Shown piece after piece: positions 5,178 to 8,030 of a stretch of DNA of 8,030 nucleotides. Under the pieces are notes generated by a model. That model ran no database searches. It saw nothing but the letters and a program-made list of their open reading frames with translations, and was not told where the DNA came from. The stretch's first letter is position 1. Every line of letters begins with the position of its first letter. The DNA is taken from assembly GCA_044371405.1 (NCBI GenBank), contig JBILTS010000102.1, positions 1 through 8,030 of the forward strand, read 5' to 3'. This DNA is from RGEC01 sp044371405 (GTDB lineage Bacteria; Bacteroidota; Bacteroidia; NS11-12g; UBA955). The position numbers and the translations under genes were made by a program.

Positions 5178-6379
5178 ATAAACTCCGGATCATTTATTAT
5201 TCCCCCCATCCCACCCACGATATTGTGAGTGAAGTGGGCTACAGCACGCACCAGCGCGAAAGCATTCATGCATTCCGGCAACTGGGTCATGAGGTATTGC
5301 CTGTGGTGCTGGGCGGAACGGAACAAGCGGCCGTCAACACCCATATTTCGGGTATTTCAAAGCAATCGGATAACCTCACGGGAATTAAGAAAATGGTGCC
5401 CCTGTGGATTTGGAATGCCCTGAAAGACTTGCGGCTGCTGAAACACGATGTTACAGCAGGCAAACTGCTGGAACAGGCCATTCTGAAATTCAAGCCGGAT
5501 ATGATCTACGAGCGTGGCGAATACCTTCAGGATAGCGGGGTTAAGATGGCCGCAAAGCATGGCATAAAGCATGTCTTGGAAGTGAATAGCCCGGTGGTGG
5601 AGGAGATGGCAGCTTTCGAAGGACCGGATTTACTGAGGTTTTTGGGCCACCGCAAGGAACGCAATAAACTGCATGGTACCAGCCATGTTATAGCAGTCTC
5701 TTCAGCCATGAAGGAATATCTGCAAACCTATTACGGTTGTAAAAAACCCATCCACGTGGCACCCAATGCCATCAATCCAGATAAAGAACAATATGATACA
5801 GATGCCGTTAAACGGATTCGGGATGCGTTTTCCGATGGCGCCCAAATCATCGGTTTTGTGGGCAGTCTGTTTCCCTACCATGGCGTGGACGGCTTGATTG
5901 ATGCATTTGAAGAGGTCATCAAACACCAACCGAATGCCCGGCTCATGATTGTGGGAGATGGCAGCATCCGCGAAGGTTTGCAAAGCAAGGCTGAAAAATT
6001 ATTGCCGGCAGGGTCATATACCTTCACGGGTAAAGTACCCCATGCCCTCGTCATGAATTACATCAAGTCTTTTGATTTGGCGGTCATGCCCTCCTCAAAC
6101 TGGTATGGTTCCCCCATTAAGATTTTTGAATATGGCCTGACCGGTGTGCCCGTTGTGGCACCCGACAAAGGACCTTTGAAAGATGTAATGGAGCACCGAA
6201 AACACGGATGGCTGGTGTCCGATAAACCGGAAGATCTGAGGGATGCCTTGTTGCAGATGCTGCAAAACCCCGCTGAAAGCCAGGAAATGGGCACTTGCTT
6301 TAGGGAGAAAATCCTGAAATACCACACCTGGACTGCTCAGGCCTCCGGAATACTTTCTGCAGTCTCTGCCAATGGCTGA
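5174..6379 (+). CDS. Glycosyltransferase family 4 (GT-B fold), TTG start
   Basis: The 401-residue protein is a typical GT4 enzyme, retaining and cytoplasmic or membrane-associated. The N-terminal domain begins NKLRIIYYSPHPTHD and has EVGYSTHQRESIHAFRQLGH (20-39), the usual first strand, loop and helix. VAPNAINP (195-202) leads into the donor domain: GFVGSLFPYHGVDGLI (227-242), LMIVGDG (257-263) and SPIKIFEYGLTGVPVVA (313-329), in which E319 is the conserved acidic residue. The start is taken as TTG at 5174, overlapping the upstream TGA stop (5175-5177). No ATG lies near the N-terminus, and the first strand starts immediately after this codon. The last 43 bases overlap the end of the minus-strand gene at 6337. 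It is probably the second gene of a two-gene unit with 4191-5177. Sugar specificity is unknown. Confidence 0.9.
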   Translation: MNKLRIIYYSPHPTHDIVSEVGYSTHQRESIHAFRQLGHEVLPVVLGGTEQAAVNTHISGISKQSDNLTGIKKMVPLWIWNALKDLRLLKHDVTAGKLLEQAILKFKPDMIYERGEYLQDSGVKMAAKHGIKHVLEVNSPVVEEMAAFEGPDLLRFLGHRKERNKLHGTSHVIAVSSAMKEYLQTYYGCKKPIHVAPNAINPDKEQYDTDAVKRIRDAFSDGAQIIGFVGSLFPYHGVDGLIDAFEEVIKHQPNARLMIVGDGSIREGLQSKAEKLLPAGSYTFTGKVPHALVMNYIKSFDLAVMPSSNWYGSPIKIFEYGLTGVPVVAPDKGPLKDVMEHRKHGWLVSDKPEDLRDALLQMLQNPAESQEMGTCFREKILKYHTWTAQASGILSAVSANG

Positions 6380-7734
6380 TTCTTGTAGTATCGGCGAATT
6401 TGAATGGCTGACAAGGCATACAAAAAGAAAAAGAAGTAAAACCCCTGACCGATATAATTTCCGGTTCGCAGCAATCGAACAAGCAGCATCAGAAAAACAC
6501 CCTGGTTGATGAGGGTAAGGTAATACAGTTGGGGATTATTAATGCCTTTTTTGTAAACAAAAAAAGAAAATATGGCAACAAACAGCAACCCCAGTCCAAT
6601 CAAACCCCCTTCGGACAACATTCTGATAAATAGCGAATTGGCATCTTTGGTATTAAAATCGCCATACATTTTTTTCAGGTTTTTATCCAGGAACCGATCA
6701 AAGTATTTTTTGTAGCTCAATTCGTGAGAGCCAAGACCGGCACCGGTATACGGGTGTGACTCAAATGATTGACCGGCTATCAAAAAATTGGAATACAAAG
6801 CAAACGTGGATGAATTCAGTTTAGCAATTTCCTTTTTTTCCATCACGCCCTTGTAAATAAACGCTTTGATGGTATCATCCACCCTCACCTGCAATTCAAA
6901 AAATAACTTTCTCAGGTTGGATATCTGTGGCAGAATTACCAATAGAAAAATAGGAATAAACAGTATGCCGAATCGCCGCAAATCAAAAAAACCGTGATTT
7001 ACGCCAATCAGCAATATACTCATGCCAATACCCGCGTAACCGGCTGCACTGAAGGTAAACAAAATACACAAACCAACCACCCCGCAACGGAACCATTCTT
7101 TGCGATTGCGAACCAGCTTGGGACCTATAATGCAATTCATCAGGTAATAGAGGGCAGGCAGCAGGGCCACAGCCAGAAAGTAGGGTTCTCCCATGATGGA
7201 ATAGACCCGGTTGAATCCGGTGGAGGTAATCTTGTAATTCTCCCAGAAGTTGGCAAAACCTAGTAAGCGCGTGGTTTCTTCAATGATAGATCCTTCAAAT
7301 CGGTATTTGAAACCCAGTATATGCATGGCCTGCTCACCCAAGCCCCAGATACTTACCCAGAATGCCCCGGAAACGTAGTATCGAAAAACTTTTTGAAGGT
7401 CAAAATTCTCATATTTAATTAAACTGAAATAAGCCAGGGAAGAGTAGGTTATACCCAGCATTTGTTTAACCATGCCAAACTTTAAACTGTCACTGGCGGC
7501 ACCGCCTATAAGTGAATTGGTGAACAGCACCAGAATACCCAGCATAAACCAGCGCGGCCATACGGGAATCTCCCGGCGTTTGCTGATGTAATGGAGAATA
7601 AAAAGCAACCAGATTACGTAGTAGTAATAGAAATCGAATGCCGCAAATGCCCGCTGCTTTTCGTCACCAAAGCGAAAGTCATCCATGAAAACCGTAAAGA
7701 TGGTCAAAACGATGAGGTACTTCTCCAGGCGCAT
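6337..7734 (-). CDS. O-antigen polymerase/ligase-like membrane protein (Wzy/WaaL type)
   Basis: The 465-residue protein has about 11-12 hydrophobic segments, in keeping with Wzy polymerases and WaaL ligases, which join undecaprenyl-linked glycan units or transfer them on the periplasmic side. Clear spans include 36-50 (YYYVIWLLFIL), 64-77, 185-200, 218-246 (two spans) and 256-270. A long polar stretch at about 272-368, probably the large periplasmic loop, contains HPYTGAGLGS (327-336), the NPxxGxGxG-like motif of Wzy_C/WaaL proteins. After it comes NSLFIRMLSEGGLIG (366-380), also typical, then two or three final spans. The ATG at 7734 is preferred; an in-frame TTG four codons upstream (7746) is possible. 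The gene is convergent with the glycosyltransferase ending at 6379 (43-base overlap) and divergent from the gene at 7789. Polymerase versus ligase cannot be decided from sequence alone. Confidence 0.85.
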   Translation of the reverse strand: MRLEKYLIVLTIFTVFMDDFRFGDEKQRAFAAFDFYYYYVIWLLFILHYISKRREIPVWPRWFMLGILVLFTNSLIGGAASDSLKFGMVKQMLGITYSSLAYFSLIKYENFDLQKVFRYYVSGAFWVSIWGLGEQAMHILGFKYRFEGSIIEETTRLLGFANFWENYKITSTGFNRVYSIMGEPYFLAVALLPALYYLMNCIIGPKLVRNRKEWFRCGVVGLCILFTFSAAGYAGIGMSILLIGVNHGFFDLRRFGILFIPIFLLVILPQISNLRKLFFELQVRVDDTIKAFIYKGVMEKKEIAKLNSSTFALYSNFLIAGQSFESHPYTGAGLGSHELSYKKYFDRFLDKNLKKMYGDFNTKDANSLFIRMLSEGGLIGLGLLFVAIFSFFVYKKGINNPQLYYLTLINQGVFLMLLVRLLRTGNYIGQGFYFFFFLYALSAIQIRRYYKNQPLAETAESIPEA

Positions 7735-7788
7735 TGAGACAGGCAAAATAAGGGCAAAAGCGCGTTTTATAACAGTTTAATCAGACCA
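7735..7788. promoter_or_regulatory. Divergent intergenic region, 54 bases
   Basis: This is the only gap between the divergently read membrane protein and the following glycosyltransferase, so it, or the start of the opposing gene, should hold both promoters. I find no exact TAnnTTTG on either strand; the nearest are TATTTTG on the minus strand (one base short) and TAACAGTTTAA on the plus strand. No clear operator dyad is visible. Confidence 0.35.
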
Positions 7789-8030
7789 ATGACCTTTTTA
7801 TTTCTTTATACGGAGCTGGCAGGGTACAGCATGGATTGTTTTAAGGAACACCTTCATTTGCATCCCGAAGACAGTATCCATGTAGTACATTATCCCATCA
7901 ACCCCGAAGCACCATTTCAGTTTCACATTCCAAATGGTGTTGTGCTTTACGAAAAAAGAAAATTGGGAACCGAAGGTATTTACGAACTCATCAAACAAAT
8001 AAGACCTGCGGTAATTCTCATGTCGGGCTG
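7789..8030 (+). CDS. Glycosyltransferase N-terminus, cut by window end
   Basis: Eighty complete codons run from the ATG at 7789 to the window edge without a stop. The protein begins MTFLFLYTELAGYSMDCFKE and continues with HVVHYPINPEAPFQF and a final IKQIRPAVILMSG. This is the pattern of the acceptor-side domain of certain GT4-type glycosyltransferases: a first strand, a TELAGY loop, a second strand with a PxNxEAPFxF motif, then a strand ending in SG(W). The downstream donor domain is outside the window, so the call rests on the N-terminus only. There is no Shine-Dalgarno motif; AT-rich sequence precedes the ATG. An antisense frame at 7798-7998 is a shadow of this gene. The gene is read away from the polymerase-like gene and probably begins another plus-strand transcription unit of the same polysaccharide locus. 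Confidence 0.7.
   Translation, partial: MTFLFLYTELAGYSMDCFKEHLHLHPEDSIHVVHYPINPEAPFQFHIPNGVVLYEKRKLGTEGIYELIKQIRPAVILMSG

Noticed and set aside
7744..7746. TTG as the start of the polymerase-like gene
   Set aside because: An ATG four codons inside (7734) fits better before the first membrane segment; the TTG would add only a few residues.

Overview
The window looks like a surface-polysaccharide (O-antigen, capsule or exopolysaccharide) locus of a member of the Bacteroidota. The pointers are the protein families, the lack of Shine-Dalgarno motifs before the genes, two TAnnTTTG matches (the Bacteroidota -7 box), and short CCGTAGG hairpins between genes. I recall such hairpins from this phylum but could not check. 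Species or family cannot be read from the sequence.

Layout. 2-538 (+) is the 3' end of an N-acetyl sugar amidotransferase gene of the WbpG/PseA type. Its stop overlaps the start of a GT4-like glycosyltransferase (535-1788, +). After a 9-base gap and a sharp rise in GC comes a PIG-L/LmbE-type deacetylase (1798-2436, +). A repeat-rich spacer (2437-2693) precedes an ATP-grasp protein (about 2694-3731, +) that has no ATG, GTG or TTG start upstream of its conserved N-terminus. A second repeat-rich spacer (3732-4190) follows. Then come an unrecognised 328-residue protein with a possible cupin core (4191-5177, +) and a GT4 glycosyltransferase (5174-6379, +), linked by a TTGA stop/start overlap. On the minus strand, a multi-membrane-span O-antigen polymerase/ligase-like protein (6337-7734) overlaps the end of that glycosyltransferase tail to tail by 43 bases. 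Divergent from it, a further glycosyltransferase begins at 7789 (+) and runs off the window.

How the genes may work together (inference). The amidotransferase would make an acetamidino or amide-modified sugar. The PIG-L protein could remove an N-acetyl group from a sugar. The ATP-grasp protein could ligate an acyl or amino-acid group onto an amine or carboxylate. Three glycosyltransferases would assemble the repeat unit, and the membrane protein would polymerise or ligate it.

The most unusual content is non-coding. A roughly 100-base composite element of inverted repeats lies directly behind the stop codons of both the deacetylase and the ATP-grasp gene, with paired base changes between copies. 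Five 5-3-5 mini-hairpins sit in the same two spacers. The apparent non-canonical start of the ATP-grasp gene lies next to a 16-base tandem repeat. No tRNA, rRNA, CRISPR array, transposase or integrase was seen.
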